Made by a program: the position numbers and the translations under genes
Assembly: GCF_036226465.1 (NCBI RefSeq)
Contig: NZ_CP108476.1
Location: 1,922,001-1,986,000 of the forward strand
Direction of reading: 5' to 3'
Source: Kitasatospora sp. NBC_01250
GTDB lineage: Bacteria > Actinomycetota > Actinomycetes > Streptomycetales > Streptomycetaceae
DNA: 64,000 nucleotides
The notes under the pieces: generated by a model
Told to the model about the DNA's origin: nothing
The model's input: the letters and a program-made list of their open reading frames with translations, nothing else
The model's database searches: none
Part shown: piece after piece, positions 17,657-29,920 of the stretch
Numbering within the stretch: the first letter of the stretch is position 1
Layout of the letters: every line of letters begins with the position of its first letter

Positions 17657-17730
17657 AGCGCTCCCTGGGGTTGCAGCGGCTGCTGACTGAATGCCCCCGA
17701 TCGAAGGGCATCCGGAAAGACTTGATTCCT

Positions 17731-17766
17731 GGAGTGTAACGGTCGGCTATCGACCTTCGACACTCC
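17731..17766 (-). promoter_or_regulatory. Two-part dyad in the metK upstream region
   Basis: GGAGTGT (17731-17737) pairs with ACACTCC (17760-17766), and inside it GGTCG (17741-17745) pairs with CGACC (17751-17755). It lies 75-110 bases upstream of the metK start. A TACACT sequence on the minus strand falls inside it, so it may be a promoter dyad rather than an RNA element. Confidence 0.45.
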
Positions 17767-17901
17767 TTTCGCCGATTCACGGACGCTGCGTCTCACGTGG
17801 TGGGCAGACCAACCATCGGCCCACAGCCCGCCCGACCAGCGGACCAACCGTCTCCGCGGTCGAACACGTGCGCCAGATCACGTCGGCCGGGCCGGCCCCG
17901 C

Positions 17902-19119
17902 TCAGGACTGCCCGGCGCCGTCCAGCCGGGCCGCGACCAGATCCCAGACCGCGTCGGCCAGATCCTCCTTCGGCCCTGGTGCGACCGGGTGTTCGGAGCC
18001 GTCGGCAGCCAGCACCACGGCCTCGTTGGTGTCGGTCCCGAAGCCCTTGGCCTCGCCGACCTCGTTCACCACCAGCAGGTCGCAGCCCTTGCGGGCGAGC
18101 TTGGCCCGGCCGTTGGCGAGCACCTGGTCGGTCTCCGCGGCGAAGCCCACCACCAACTGACCCGGGCGGGCCCGGTGGCCGGACAGTTCCGCCAGGATGT
18201 CCGGATTGCGGACAAGGGCGACGGGCGCGGGCTCCACGCCGCCCCGCTTCTTGATCTTCGCCGCCGCGTACTCGGCCGGCCGGAAGTCGGCCACGGCCGC
18301 GGCCATCACCACCACGTCGGCCTCGGCCGCCGCCTTCACCGCCGCCTCGCGCAGCTCCAGCGCGGTGGTGACCTTGACCACATCGACCCCGGCCGGGTCC
18401 GGCAGCCCGACGTTGGCGGACAGCAGCGTCACCCGGGCACCGCGCGCCGCGGCGGTGGTGGCCAGCGCGTAGCCCTGCTTCCCGGAGGAGCGGTTGCCCA
18501 GGTAGCGCACCGGGTCCAGCGGCTCGCGGGTGCCGCCGGCCGAGACCACCACATGGCGGCCCGCCAGGTCGGGCGCCGCCGCACCGCGGGCCAGCACCCG
18601 GCGGCAGGCGGCGAAGATCGCGTCGGGGTCGGGCAGCCGGCCCTTGCCGGTGTCCGCCCCGGTCAGCCGGCCCACCGCCGGGTCCAGCACGATCGCACCG
18701 CGCCGCCGCAGGGTGGCCACGTTCTCCTGGGTGGCCGGGTGCTCCCACATCTCGGTGTGCATCGCCGGGGCGAAGACCACCGGGCAGCGCGCCGTCAGCA
18801 GGGTGTTGGTGAGCAGGTCGTCGGCCAGCCCGTGGGCGGCCTTGGCCAGCAGGTCGGCGGTGGCCGGCGCCACCACGACCAGGTCGGCCTGCTGCCCGAT
18901 CCGCACGTGCGGGACCTCGTGCACCCGGTCCCAGGTCTCGGTGGCGGCGGGCCGCCCGGACAGCGCCGCCCAGGTCGCCTCGCCCACGAAGTGCAGCGCC
19001 GCCGCGGTGGGCACCACGGTGACCTGGTGACCGGACTCGCTGAAACGCCGCAGCAGCTCGCACGCCTTGTAGGCGGCGATGCCACCGCTCACACCGAGGA
19101 CCACCCGGGGCTGGCTCAT
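17902..19119 (-). CDS. coaBC: Bifunctional phosphopantothenoylcysteine decarboxylase / phosphopantothenate-cysteine ligase
   Basis: A 405-residue enzyme for two consecutive steps of coenzyme A synthesis. The N-terminal flavin-dependent CoaC domain shows VVLGVSGGIAAYKACELLRR, the active-site His in LHFVGEATWAAL, and PAMHTEMWEHPATQENV. The C-terminal CoaB domain shows VVSAGGTREPLDPVRYLGNR and SSGKQGYALA, then AAVADFRP. The ATG at 19119 has GGAG 5 bases upstream; the longer frame to 19398 overlaps rpoZ and is rejected. Confidence 0.97.
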   Translation of the reverse strand: MSQPRVVLGVSGGIAAYKACELLRRFSESGHQVTVVPTAAALHFVGEATWAALSGRPAATETWDRVHEVPHVRIGQQADLVVVAPATADLLAKAAHGLADDLLTNTLLTARCPVVFAPAMHTEMWEHPATQENVATLRRRGAIVLDPAVGRLTGADTGKGRLPDPDAIFAACRRVLARGAAAPDLAGRHVVVSAGGTREPLDPVRYLGNRSSGKQGYALATTAAARGARVTLLSANVGLPDPAGVDVVKVTTALELREAAVKAAAEADVVVMAAAVADFRPAEYAAAKIKKRGGVEPAPVALVRNPDILAELSGHRARPGQLVVGFAAETDQVLANGRAKLARKGCDLLVVNEVGEAKGFGTDTNEAVVLAADGSEHPVAPGPKEDLADAVWDLVAARLDGAGQS

Positions 19120-19192
19120 GGGACTCCATTCGCTCAAAAGATGCGCGTTCACCTTAGTAGGGTCCGCCGGGGGTCCGCGATCAGCGCACGCA

Positions 19193-19226
19193 GAAGGGCC
19201 CGCCGGACGAATCCGGCGGGCCCTTC
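19193..19226 (-). terminator. Terminator between rpoZ and coaBC
   Basis: A perfect 15-bp stem (19193-19207 with 19212-19226) closed by a CGAA tetraloop, just past the rpoZ stop. Confidence 0.88.
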
Positions 19227-19237
19227 CACACGTCGCA

Positions 19238-19504
19238 TCAGGCGGCGTCGACGGCCTCCGCGGTGAGCATGCCCGCGTTGATCTCGCGCAGCGCGATCGA
19301 CAGCGGCTTCTCGTGCACGTGGGTGTCGACCAGCGGGCCGACGTACTCCAGCAGACCCTCGCCGAGCTGCGAGTAGTAGGCGTTGATCTGACGGGCACGC
19401 TTGGCCGCGTAGATCACCAGGCTGTACTTGGAGTCCGTGGCCTCAAGCAGCTCGTCGATCGGCGGGTTGATGATGCCCTCGGGCGCGGTCATGGAAGAGG
19501 ACAC
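19238..19504 (-). CDS. rpoZ: DNA-directed RNA polymerase omega subunit
   Basis: An 88-residue subunit that stabilises the beta-prime subunit of RNA polymerase. It starts at GTG 19504, preceded by GGAAGG. It contains [20 protein letters not shown] and [20 protein letters not shown], essentially the Streptomyces RpoZ sequence. An in-frame upstream extension to 19570 has no homology. It is followed by a strong terminator and preceded by gmk, the usual gene order. Confidence 0.97.
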   Translation of the reverse strand: MSSSMTAPEGIINPPIDELLEATDSKYSLVIYAAKRARQINAYYSQLGEGLLEYVGPLVDTHVHEKPLSIALREINAGMLTAEAVDAA

Positions 19505-19597
19505 GCGAAAACCTTCCGAAAGGGTGGAAAAAACAGAACGCCTGATGTCGATTCCCCGGTCACGGATCACTGTGAACCGCTAGCAGAGAAGATCGGA

Positions 19598-20155
19598 TCA
19601 GTCTACACCGAGCAAGGCTAGCAGCTCGGTCGCCACCTGCTCGACCGAGGTGTTCACCAGCGTGGTGTCGAACTCCGGCTCGGCGGCCAGTTCGACCTTG
19701 GCGGCGGCCAGCCGCTCGTCGATCACCGCCTGGGGCTCGGTGCCCCGACCGGTGAGCCGGCGGACCAGCTCCTCCCAGCTCGGCGGAGCCAGGAAGACCA
19801 GCTGTGCCTCCGGCATCGACTCGCGCACCTGGCGGGCGCCCTGCAGGTCGATCTCCAGCAGCACCGGCTCGCCGCGCTCCAGCTTGGCCTCGACGGCCGC
19901 ACGCGGGGTGCCGTACTTGTTGCCGGCGAAGACGGCCCACTCCAGCAGTTCGCCGTTCGCGACCATCTTGTCGAACTCGTCGCTGTCGACGAAGTGGTAA
20001 TGGACCCCGTCCTTCTCGCCGGGCCGCGGGTGCCGGGTGGTCGCCGACACCGAGAGCCAGACCTCGGGGTGCTGTTGCCTCATATGAGCGACGACCGTGC
20101 TCTTGCCGACCCCCGAAGGGCCGGAGAGCACGGTCAGCCGCGGACGTTCACTCAT
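19598..20155 (-). CDS. gmk: Guanylate kinase
   Basis: A kinase of about 185 residues that converts GMP to GDP with ATP. It shows the Walker A loop [36 protein letters not shown] (GMP site), [15 protein letters not shown] and the lid region [15 protein letters not shown]. The start is uncertain: ATG 20155 lacks a strong ribosome site, while GTG 20194 would add 13 residues, and other streptomycete enzymes do have an N-terminal extension. It sits between the integration host factor gene and rpoZ. Confidence 0.96.
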   Translation of the reverse strand: MSERPRLTVLSGPSGVGKSTVVAHMRQQHPEVWLSVSATTRHPRPGEKDGVHYHFVDSDEFDKMVANGELLEWAVFAGNKYGTPRAAVEAKLERGEPVLLEIDLQGARQVRESMPEAQLVFLAPPSWEELVRRLTGRGTEPQAVIDERLAAAKVELAAEPEFDTTLVNTSVEQVATELLALLGVD

Positions 20156-20215
20156 GCACCGATTATCCCGGATCCTGGACGGACCCGGGACCACCCGGTG
20201 CCGAACCGGCGCGCG

Positions 20216-20542
20216 TCAGGACGACGTGGCGCCGAACTCCCGCTCCAGCGCGGAGATCTGGTTCGTACCAAGACCACGGACCCGGCGGCTCTCACTGATG
20301 CCGAGACGCTCCATGATCTGCTTGGCGCGGACCTTGCCGACGCCCGGAAGGCTCTCCAGCAGTGCGGAGACCTTCATCTTGCCGATGACATCGTTGTCCT
20401 CTTTGCCGGACTTGATGACCTCGTGCAGGGAGGCTCCCGAGTGCTTGAGCCGGTTCTTCACCTCAGCGCGCTCCTTGCGAGCCTCGGCGGCCTTGGCCAG
20501 CGCGGCGGAGCGCTGTTCAGGGGTAAGGGGCGGAAGAGCCAC
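20216..20542 (-). CDS. mihF: Actinobacterial integration host factor (sIHF/mIHF)
   Basis: A 108-residue nucleoid-associated protein, here starting at GTG 20542 with GAGGTGA 5 bases upstream. It contains ALPPLTPEQRSAAL, the helix RAEVKNRLKHSGASLHEVI and the helix-two-turn-helix DNA-binding part LLESLPGVGKVRAKQIMERL. It is nearly identical in pattern to Streptomyces coelicolor sIHF, which binds DNA without sequence specificity and influences topology, septation and antibiotic production. A promoter lies upstream (20637-20665). Confidence 0.96.
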   Translation of the reverse strand: MALPPLTPEQRSAALAKAAEARKERAEVKNRLKHSGASLHEVIKSGKEDNDVIGKMKVSALLESLPGVGKVRAKQIMERLGISESRRVRGLGTNQISALEREFGATSS

Positions 20543-20636
20543 GCCGTTCACCTCAGGGTCTGGAAGGAAATGAAGTGCTAGGACATTGGTCGAACCAGGC
20601 GCCTGCCACAGCCCGTTCGGACTACGACCGCAGTGG

Positions 20637-20665
20637 AACCTAGCCGCTCTGACCTGCGAGAGCAA
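20637..20665 (-). promoter_or_regulatory. Vegetative-type promoter for the integration host factor gene
   Basis: On the minus strand, TTGCTC (20665-20660) and TAGGTT (20642-20637) are separated by 17 bases, matching a principal-sigma promoter and predicting a leader of about 85-90 bases. Confidence 0.6.
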
Positions 20666-20737
20666 CGAGAATCGCACCACCGAGGGCACCTACCGCCGGA
20701 CACTACCCGCATTGCGCGCCCACGTCAGGAAAAGAAG

Positions 20738-20779
20738 CCGAAAAGTCCTGGTCAGCACAGGTAGGCCAGGACTTTTCGG
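20738..20779 (-). terminator. Terminator downstream of pyrF
   Basis: CCGAAAAGTCCTGG (20738-20751) pairs with CCAGGACTTTTCGG (20766-20779). A T-rich run follows on the minus strand. It ends the pyrK-pyrD-pyrF transcript. Confidence 0.88.
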
Positions 20780-20809
20780 GAGAAAACGGCCCGGTTTGGG
20801 CCCTCCTCG

Positions 20810-21646
20810 TCAAGCGAGTGTGACAGCCCTCACATCGTCGACGAAGCGCTGCGCGGCCTCCCGCAGGGCCGTCACGGACGGTCCGTGCTTGAGTACGTCG
20901 CGACTCACGCTCGGCACTACGTCGGGTACGGACGCACCGAAGACCCGCGGCAGGTCGGCCATCGTCGCGCCCTGGGCGCCGATCCCGGGAGCCAGCAGCG
21001 GCCCGTTGATGGCCAGTTCCACTCCCGCGTCGGCCAGCGTGGCGCCGACCACCGCACCGAAGGAGCCGAGCGGCTCGGCGCCGGCGTTCTCCGCGGCCAG
21101 GTGCCGCAGCACCTGCTGGGCGACGCTGACGTTGTTCGGCGCCATCGCGCGCTGCACCTCGAAGCCCTCGGGGTTGGAGGTCAGCGCGAGCGCGAAGATG
21201 CCGCAGCCGTGCTCGCGGGCCAGGTCGAGCGCCGGGCGCAGCGAGCCGAAGCCGAGGTAGGGGCTGACGGTGAGGGCGTCGGAGAACAGCGGGCTGTCGG
21301 GCAGCAGGAAGGCCTCGGCGTAGGCGGCCATGGTGGAGCCGATGTCGCCGCGCTTGGCGTCCATCACCACCAGCGCGCCGGCCGCCCGGGCCTCGGCCAC
21401 GGTCCGCTCCAGGACGGCGACGCCCTTGCTGCCGAACCGCTCGAAGAAGGCGGCCTGCGGCTTGAGCACGGCCACCCGGTCGGCGAGCGCCTCGACCACG
21501 GTGCGGCTGAAGGTCGTCAGGCCCGCCAGGTCGTCGCCCAGTCCCCAGGCGGAGAGCAGGGCGGCGTGCGGGTCGATGCCCACGCAGAGCTGGCCGCGGT
21601 CGTCCATGGCGTGGCGCAGCCGGGCGCCGAAGGGAGCGAGGGTCAT
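20810..21646 (-). CDS. pyrF: Orotidine 5'-phosphate decarboxylase
   Basis: A 278-residue enzyme for the last step of UMP synthesis. It is of the longer subfamily found in actinobacteria: CVGIDPHAALLSAWGL near the start, LKPQAAFFERFGSKG, and the catalytic Lys/Asp array in VVMDAKRGDIGST. The C-terminal phosphate-binding region is LLAPGIGAQGATMADL. Its ATG overlaps the stop of pyrD by 4 bases, indicating translational coupling. A longer frame to 22567 is only read-through of pyrD in another frame. Confidence 0.97.
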   Translation of the reverse strand: MTLAPFGARLRHAMDDRGQLCVGIDPHAALLSAWGLGDDLAGLTTFSRTVVEALADRVAVLKPQAAFFERFGSKGVAVLERTVAEARAAGALVVMDAKRGDIGSTMAAYAEAFLLPDSPLFSDALTVSPYLGFGSLRPALDLAREHGCGIFALALTSNPEGFEVQRAMAPNNVSVAQQVLRHLAAENAGAEPLGSFGAVVGATLADAGVELAINGPLLAPGIGAQGATMADLPRVFGASVPDVVPSVSRDVLKHGPSVTALREAAQRFVDDVRAVTLA

Positions 21647-22671
21647 GAGGGCCTTTCGGTGGAAGAGGGCCGGCGGGGCGGGCCCGCGGGCGAGGAGGGG
21701 CGGTGGGCGTACCCCACCGCGTCGGTGTACTTGGCGAAGCCGCGCGTCGCCAGTTCGGCGCGCAGCTCGGCGAGGATGCGCTGGGGAGCGGCCGGATCCT
21801 GGAAGAGCGCGGTCCCCACGGCCACCCCGCTGGCGCCGGCCAGGGTGAACTCGAGGGCGTCGCGCCCGCTGCGGATCCCGCCCATGCCCAGGATCGGCAC
21901 CTGCGGGATCCGGCCGGCCAGCATCGCGGCGTGCACCTGGTAGACGCAGCGCACGGCGATCGGCCGCAGCGCGGGCCCGGAGAGGCCGCCGGTGCCGCCG
22001 GCCAGCGCGGGGCGCAGCGTGTCCAGGTCGACGGCCAGGCCGAGCGAGGTGTTGATCATCGACAGGCCGTCGGCCCCGGCCTGCACACAGGCCGCCGCGA
22101 TCTCGGTGATCGAGGTGACGTCGGGCGAGAGCTTGGCATAGACCGGCAGCTCGGCGTCGGTGATTTTCCGCACCGCGCGCACCACGTCGTACGAGGTGGC
22201 GGGGTTGCGGGCGAAGACCAGCCCGCGGTCGGCCACGTTGGGGCAGGAGATGTTGAGTTCGAGGCCGACCACCCCGGGCTGCCCGTTCAGGCGCTCGGCG
22301 GTCTCGGTGAACTCCTCCAGCCGCTCCCCCGCGATCGACACCAGCACCCGGGCGCCGCGCTCGGCCAGCCAGGGCAGCTCGTGGCGCACGAAGTGCTCGA
22401 TCCCCGCGCCCTGCAGGCCGATCGCGTTGAGCATGCCGGAGGGCGTCTCGGCCAGCCGCGGGGTGGCCTGCCCGGAGCGCGGGTAGGGCATGATCGTCTT
22501 GGTGGTCACGGTGCCCAGCGCGTCCAGCGGGACGAACCGGGCCAGCTCCCGCCCGTACCCGGCGCAACCGGAGGCGGTGCTGAGCGGGTTGGGCAGCGTG
22601 CGGCTGCCCAGTGGTGCGCTGAGGTCGACGTCCTCGGGGTCGACCTCGGTAGCCGTGAACCGTGCCGTCAT
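21643..22671 (-). CDS. pyrD: Dihydroorotate dehydrogenase, class 1B catalytic subunit
   Basis: A 342-residue FMN protein oxidising dihydroorotate to orotate. The active-site base is Cys, in LNISCPNVADRG, the hallmark of class 1 enzymes. FMN-site motifs are STASGCAGYGRELA, TKTIMPYPRSG, INTSLGLAVD and LGMGGIRSGRDALEF. The class 1B assignment follows from the overlapping upstream pyrK gene. It has a Pro/Ser-rich 15-residue tail. A second, class 2 gene lies just upstream (23680-24774), so the organism seems to keep two routes for this step. Confidence 0.93.
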   Translation of the reverse strand: MTARFTATEVDPEDVDLSAPLGSRTLPNPLSTASGCAGYGRELARFVPLDALGTVTTKTIMPYPRSGQATPRLAETPSGMLNAIGLQGAGIEHFVRHELPWLAERGARVLVSIAGERLEEFTETAERLNGQPGVVGLELNISCPNVADRGLVFARNPATSYDVVRAVRKITDAELPVYAKLSPDVTSITEIAAACVQAGADGLSMINTSLGLAVDLDTLRPALAGGTGGLSGPALRPIAVRCVYQVHAAMLAGRIPQVPILGMGGIRSGRDALEFTLAGASGVAVGTALFQDPAAPQRILAELRAELATRGFAKYTDAVGYAHRPSSPAGPPRRPSSTERPS

Positions 22672-23525
22672 CGCAGCCCTCCTCCCATCGCGGCGGCGCC
22701 CTCCAGGTCGTCGGGGACGCTGCCGATGTCCGCCCAGCGCACCCGGGCCCCGTCGAAGACCGGTCCCTCGGTGCAGGAGCGGACGAACCGGCTGCGCCCG
22801 TCCTCGCCGACCACCGGCAGCACGCAGGTCATGCAGATGCCCGTCCCGCAGGCCATTGCCTCCTCGACCGCGGTGTGCACCCGCACCTCGTGGGCGACGG
22901 CGATCTCGCTGACGGCCCGCAGCATCGCCATCGGGCCGCAGGCGTAGACCACGGTGGCCCCGATCGCCCGGATCGCCTCGGCCAGCGGGTCGGTGACCCG
23001 CCCGGCCAGCCCCGTCGAGCCGTCCTCGGTGAGCAGCAGGACGTCCTGGGTGAGTGCGCGGGCCTGGTCGGCGCCGTAGAGCCCCCCGGTGCCGGCCGCG
23101 CCGAGGACGAAGCCGATCCGCCCGCCGCGCCGCCGGATCTCGGCGCCCAGTGCGAACAGCGGTGCGCTGCCGTAGCCGCCGGCCACCAGCAGGGCACTGA
23201 CGGGCTGCTCGGGCAGCGGGAACGGCGTGCCGAGCGGGGCGATCAGGTCGAGCCGCTCGCCCACCCGGGCGCCGGCCAGCTCCCGGCTGCCGGCCGCCTT
23301 CGGGGCGATCACCAGCTCGATCGTGCCGGCCTGCGGGTCGGCCCGGTGGATCGCGAAGGGCCGGCGCAGCACCAGGGCCGAGCCGGGCCCGCCCACCGCC
23401 AGGGTGGCGAAGTGGCCGGGCCGCACCCGTTGCGGCACCCCTGGGGCGTGCAGCACCAGGCGGTGGTACGCCCCTTCGGGATGGTTGGCGAGCACCTCGG
23501 CCCGCAGCTGCAGGGGGTTGGCCAT
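22668..23525 (-). CDS. pyrK: Dihydroorotate dehydrogenase electron transfer subunit
   Basis: A 285-residue FAD/[2Fe-2S] protein that passes electrons from the class 1B dehydrogenase to NAD. It has a ferredoxin-reductase-like FAD domain (GHFATLAVGG, LRRPFAIHR), an NAD domain (LLVAGGYGSAPLFALG) and the cluster motif in EEAMACGTGICMTCVLPV with a later Cys in RSCTEGPVF. The ATG at 23525 follows AAAGGGG; the open extension to 23588 is unlikely to be coding. It overlaps pyrD by 4 bases. Confidence 0.92.
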   Translation of the reverse strand: MANPLQLRAEVLANHPEGAYHRLVLHAPGVPQRVRPGHFATLAVGGPGSALVLRRPFAIHRADPQAGTIELVIAPKAAGSRELAGARVGERLDLIAPLGTPFPLPEQPVSALLVAGGYGSAPLFALGAEIRRRGGRIGFVLGAAGTGGLYGADQARALTQDVLLLTEDGSTGLAGRVTDPLAEAIRAIGATVVYACGPMAMLRAVSEIAVAHEVRVHTAVEEAMACGTGICMTCVLPVVGEDGRSRFVRSCTEGPVFDGARVRWADIGSVPDDLEGAAAMGGGLR

Positions 23526-23622
23526 GGACAGGCCCCTTTCGACCGCTCTGGCTGCTTCTGGGTTGGCTGGCTCCCGGAACTCTCCCAAACCAGGCTGTCG
23601 GCTGTCACATCCCCCCGATTTA

Positions 23623-23635
23623 TGACATACCGTCA
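23623..23635. promoter_or_regulatory. TGAC-N5-GTCA dyad upstream of pyrK
   Basis: TGACataccGTCA is centred about 100 bases upstream of the pyrK start, in the gap after the class 2 pyrD gene. Candidate operator, suggesting that pyrK-pyrD-pyrF may have its own promoter. Confidence 0.35.
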
Positions 23636-23679
23636 GATGATCACACTGTCGGTCGGGGCTGCCGGGCCGGGCTGCCGGA

Positions 23680-24774
23680 TCAGGCCGCCGAACCCACGGC
23701 CTCCGCCAGGCTCCCGAAGCCCGCGCGGCGCAACCGCAGGCTCAGGCCCTTGTGCACCCGGCGCATCCAGAACGGCCCCTCGTAGATGAAGGCGCTGTAG
23801 CCCTGCACCAGGTCGGCCCCGGCGATGATCCGCTGCCAGGCGTCCTCGGCGGTCTCGATCCCGCCGACCGAGACCAGCGTGAGCCGCCCGTCGGTCCGCT
23901 TGCGCAGCCGCCGCAGCACCTCCAGCGAGCGCTCCTTCAGCGGCGCCCCGGAGAGCCCGCCCATCCCGATCTCCTCGATCCGGGCGGCCGGCTCGCGCAG
24001 CCCCTCGCGGCCGATCGTGGTGTTGGTGGCGATGATGCCGTCCAGGCCCAGCTCGAGCGCCAGGTCGGCGACCGCGTCCACGTCCTCGTCGGCCAGGTCG
24101 GGCGCGATCTTCACCAGCAGCGGCACGTGGTGCGGGGTGGACCGGTCGGCGGCCTCGCGCACGGCGCTCAGCAGCGGGCCCAGGTGCGAGACGGCCTGCA
24201 GGTTGCGCAGCCCCGGGGTGTTCGGCGAGGAGACGTTGACCACCAGGTAGTCCGCGTACTTGGCCAGGCGCTCGGTGCTCTTGACGTAGTCGGCCACCGC
24301 GTCGGCCTCCTCGACCACCTTGGTCTTGCCGATGTTGACGCCGACCACCGGCGAGAGCGAGCCGCGCTGGCGCTGCGCCAGGCGGGCCGCGATCCGGGCC
24401 GAGCCCTGGTTGTTGAAGCCCATCCGGTTGATCAGCGCACGGTCGTCCACCAGGCGGAACAGCCGCGGCGCCGGGTTGCCGGGCTGCGGCTCACCGGTGA
24501 CCGTGCCGATCTCCACGTAGTCGAAGCCGAGCATCGCCAGACCGTCGATGCCCACCGCGTTCTTGTCGAACCCGGCGCCCAGGCCGAACGGGCCCGGCAG
24601 GTCCAGGCCGAGCGCGGTGGTGCGCAGCGCCTTGTCGCGCGGGGCCAGCACCAGGGCGACCAGCTGCCGCAGGCCCGGCACCGAGGCGGCCAGCCGGATC
24701 CAGAAGAACGCCAGGTGGTGGGCCTTCTCGGGGTCCATCTTCCGGAAGACCAGATTGAACAGCAGCTTGTACAC
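23680..24774 (-). CDS. pyrD: Dihydroorotate dehydrogenase, class 2 (quinone-dependent)
   Basis: A 364-residue membrane-associated enzyme that donates electrons to the quinone pool. The N terminus ([20 protein letters not shown]) is the amphipathic membrane-binding extension specific to class 2. The active-site base is Ser, in [33 protein letters not shown] and [14 protein letters not shown] complete the FMN site. The GTG at 24774 has GAGGAG 6 bases upstream; the frame open to 24825 runs through a terminator and is rejected. This is the usual streptomycete enzyme and lies downstream of carB. Confidence 0.95.
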   Translation of the reverse strand: MYKLLFNLVFRKMDPEKAHHLAFFWIRLAASVPGLRQLVALVLAPRDKALRTTALGLDLPGPFGLGAGFDKNAVGIDGLAMLGFDYVEIGTVTGEPQPGNPAPRLFRLVDDRALINRMGFNNQGSARIAARLAQRQRGSLSPVVGVNIGKTKVVEEADAVADYVKSTERLAKYADYLVVNVSSPNTPGLRNLQAVSHLGPLLSAVREAADRSTPHHVPLLVKIAPDLADEDVDAVADLALELGLDGIIATNTTIGREGLREPAARIEEIGMGGLSGAPLKERSLEVLRRLRKRTDGRLTLVSVGGIETAEDAWQRIIAGADLVQGYSAFIYEGPFWMRRVHKGLSLRLRRAGFGSLAEAVGSAA

Positions 24775-24793
24775 AGGGGGCTCCTCGCATGGC

Positions 24794-24826
24794 TGTGGGG
24801 GGCACCGAGGCACGGTGCCCCCCACA
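24794..24826 (-). terminator. Hairpin between carB and the class 2 pyrD
   Basis: GTGGGGGGCACCG (24795-24807) pairs with CGGTGCCCCCCAC (24813-24825), extendable by one pair. It falls between the carB stop and the pyrD ribosome site with no T-tract, so it could be a terminator, partial terminator or RNA-processing site. Confidence 0.7.
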
Positions 24827-24836
24827 CAGGATCGTC

Positions 24837-28145
<3,309 letters not shown>

Positions 28146-28148
28146 GGG

Positions 28149-29324
28149 TCAGCTCCCTGCGGTGGTGCGGGTCGGGGCAGCGGCGATCAGCTCGACGAAG
28201 CGGTCGAACAGGTAGGCGGCGTCGTGCGGGCCTGCCGCCGCCTCGGGGTGGTACTGCACGCTGAAGGCGGGCGTGTCCAGGCACTGCAGGCCCTCCACCA
28301 CGTCGTCGTTGAGACAGACGTGGGAGACCTCGGCGCGCCCGAACGGGGTGTCGCTCACCTGGTCCAGCGGGGCCTGGACGGCGAAGCCGTGGTTGTGCGC
28401 GGTGACCTCGACCTTGCCGGTGGTGCGGTCCTGCACCGGCTGGTTGATGCCGCGGTGGCCGTACTTGAGCTTGTAGGTCCCGAAGCCCAGCGCGCGGCCC
28501 AGGATCTGGTTGCCGAAGCAGATGCCGAAGAACGGGGTCCGGCGGCTCAGCACCTCGCGCAGCACCGCGACCTGGTGGTCGGCGGTGGCCGGGTCGCCGG
28601 GGCCGTTGGAGAAGAAGACGCCGTCGGGCTGCACGGCGTAGATGTCCTCGGCCGTCGCGTTCGCGGGCAGCACGTGCACCTCGATGCCGCGCTCGGCCAT
28701 CCGCTGCGGGGTCATCGCCTTGATGCCGAGGTCGACCGCGGCCACGGTGAACTTCTTCTCACCGATCGCCGGGACGATGTACGGCTCGTTGGTGGCCACC
28801 TCGGCGCACAGGTCGGCGCCCTTCATCTCCGGCGCCCGGAGCACCCGGCTCAGCAGCTCGGCCGGCTCGGCCAGCGCCGGTCCGGAGAAGATGCCCACCC
28901 GCATCGCCCCGCGCTCGCGCAGGTGGCGGGTGAGGGCGCGGGTGTCGATCCCGCTGATGCCGACCACGCCCTGCTCGATCAGCTCGGCGTCCAGCGAGCG
29001 CTGCGAGCGCCAGTTGGACGGGACCCGGGCGGGGTCGCGCACGACGTAACCGGCCACCCAGATCCGCTTGGACTCGGGGTCCTCGTCGTTGACGCCGGTG
29101 TTGCCGATCTGCGGGGCGGTCATCACGACCACCTGGCGGTGGTAGGAGGGGTCGGTGAGGGTCTCCTGGTAGCCGGACATGCCGGTGTTGAAGACGGCCT
29201 CGCCGAAGGTCTCGCCGATCGCGCCGTACGCCTGGCCGCGGAAGGTGCGACCGTCCTCCAGCACCAGCACGGCGGGCACGCGGTCGCGCCAGGGGCGCGG
29301 CGCGGTGGGGGCAGGTGCGGTCAT
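28149..29324 (-). CDS. carA: Carbamoyl-phosphate synthase small (glutaminase) subunit
   Basis: A 391-residue glutaminase delivering ammonia to CarB. The N-terminal domain begins near [20 protein letters not shown]. The class I amidotransferase domain has the nucleophile in [16 protein letters not shown] and the His-x-Glu pair in [20 protein letters not shown] marks the oxyanion region. The start overlaps the preceding membrane-protein gene by 4 bases, and the stop is 3 bases from carB, so the two subunits are made from one message. Confidence 0.97.
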   Translation of the reverse strand: MTAPAPTAPRPWRDRVPAVLVLEDGRTFRGQAYGAIGETFGEAVFNTGMSGYQETLTDPSYHRQVVVMTAPQIGNTGVNDEDPESKRIWVAGYVVRDPARVPSNWRSQRSLDAELIEQGVVGISGIDTRALTRHLRERGAMRVGIFSGPALAEPAELLSRVLRAPEMKGADLCAEVATNEPYIVPAIGEKKFTVAAVDLGIKAMTPQRMAERGIEVHVLPANATAEDIYAVQPDGVFFSNGPGDPATADHQVAVLREVLSRRTPFFGICFGNQILGRALGFGTYKLKYGHRGINQPVQDRTTGKVEVTAHNHGFAVQAPLDQVSDTPFGRAEVSHVCLNDDVVEGLQCLDTPAFSVQYHPEAAAGPHDAAYLFDRFVELIAAAPTRTTAGS

Positions 29325-29920
29325 GGTGTTACGCCTTCCGTCTTCGTCGTACCGGCCGGGGCCGGCTGTGTTGCGAGTTGTGCGATCGCGGTGACCCAGG
29401 CCGCGTGGTCGTCCGGGTGGTCCAGCCGGAAGCCGGATTCCAGCTCGGTGCCGGTCTCCCCGCCGGGGCCGGCCAGCCGCCAGCCGACCACCAGCAGGCC
29501 GGCCGGGACCACCTTGCCGGCGATGCCGGAGTCGGTCCGGGCGCCGGTCAGGTCCCCGGCGGCCAGCCAGAGGTCCGCCTGGCCCGGGCGGCGGACCAGC
29601 AGGCCGCGCTCGGTGAGGGTCAGGTCGGCCAGGCTGCGGGCGCCCAGGCCGTGCGCCACGACCCGTTCCAGCCAGCTCCCGGCGATGGTGCTGCCGTGGT
29701 ACCGGCCGCTGCTCTCCAGGATGGCCGTGCCGGTCTCGGCCGGCACGGCGGGAAGCGCCGCCAGGTCGGACTGCAGGGTGCGCCGCCAGTTCCAGCCCTG
29801 GCGCATCAGCCAGTAGACGACCGCGATCACGATCAGCAGGCCGACCGACCAGCCGATGTAATTCGGCCAGTCGTGCACCTTGGCCTTCTCCATGGCCAGC
29901 AGGGCGGGCACGGCGCTCAT
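29321..29920 (-). CDS. Conserved membrane-anchored protein of the pyr operon (unknown function)
   Basis: A 199-residue protein with one transmembrane segment at about 19-40 ([20 protein letters not shown]) and a soluble domain with alternating strands ([40 protein letters not shown]) that looks like a PH-like barrel. It overlaps carA and pyrC by 4 bases each, so it is translated as an integral operon member. From memory, an equivalent gene sits at the same place in other Streptomyces pyr operons. No enzymatic motif is visible. Confidence 0.85.
   Translation of the reverse strand: MSAVPALLAMEKAKVHDWPNYIGWSVGLLIVIAVVYWLMRQGWNWRRTLQSDLAALPAVPAETGTAILESSGRYHGSTIAGSWLERVVAHGLGARSLADLTLTERGLLVRRPGQADLWLAAGDLTGARTDSGIAGKVVPAGLLVVGWRLAGPGGETGTELESGFRLDHPDDHAAWVTAIAQLATQPAPAGTTKTEGVTP

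Noticed and set aside
17657..17901. A known SAM riboswitch class upstream of metK
   Set aside because: The dyad is too small and lacks recognisable SAM-I, SAM-II or SAM-IV core sequences.
20810..22567. Apparent fused pyrD-pyrF protein of 585 residues
   Set aside because: Only the last 278 residues are PyrF; the rest is pyrD DNA in another frame.
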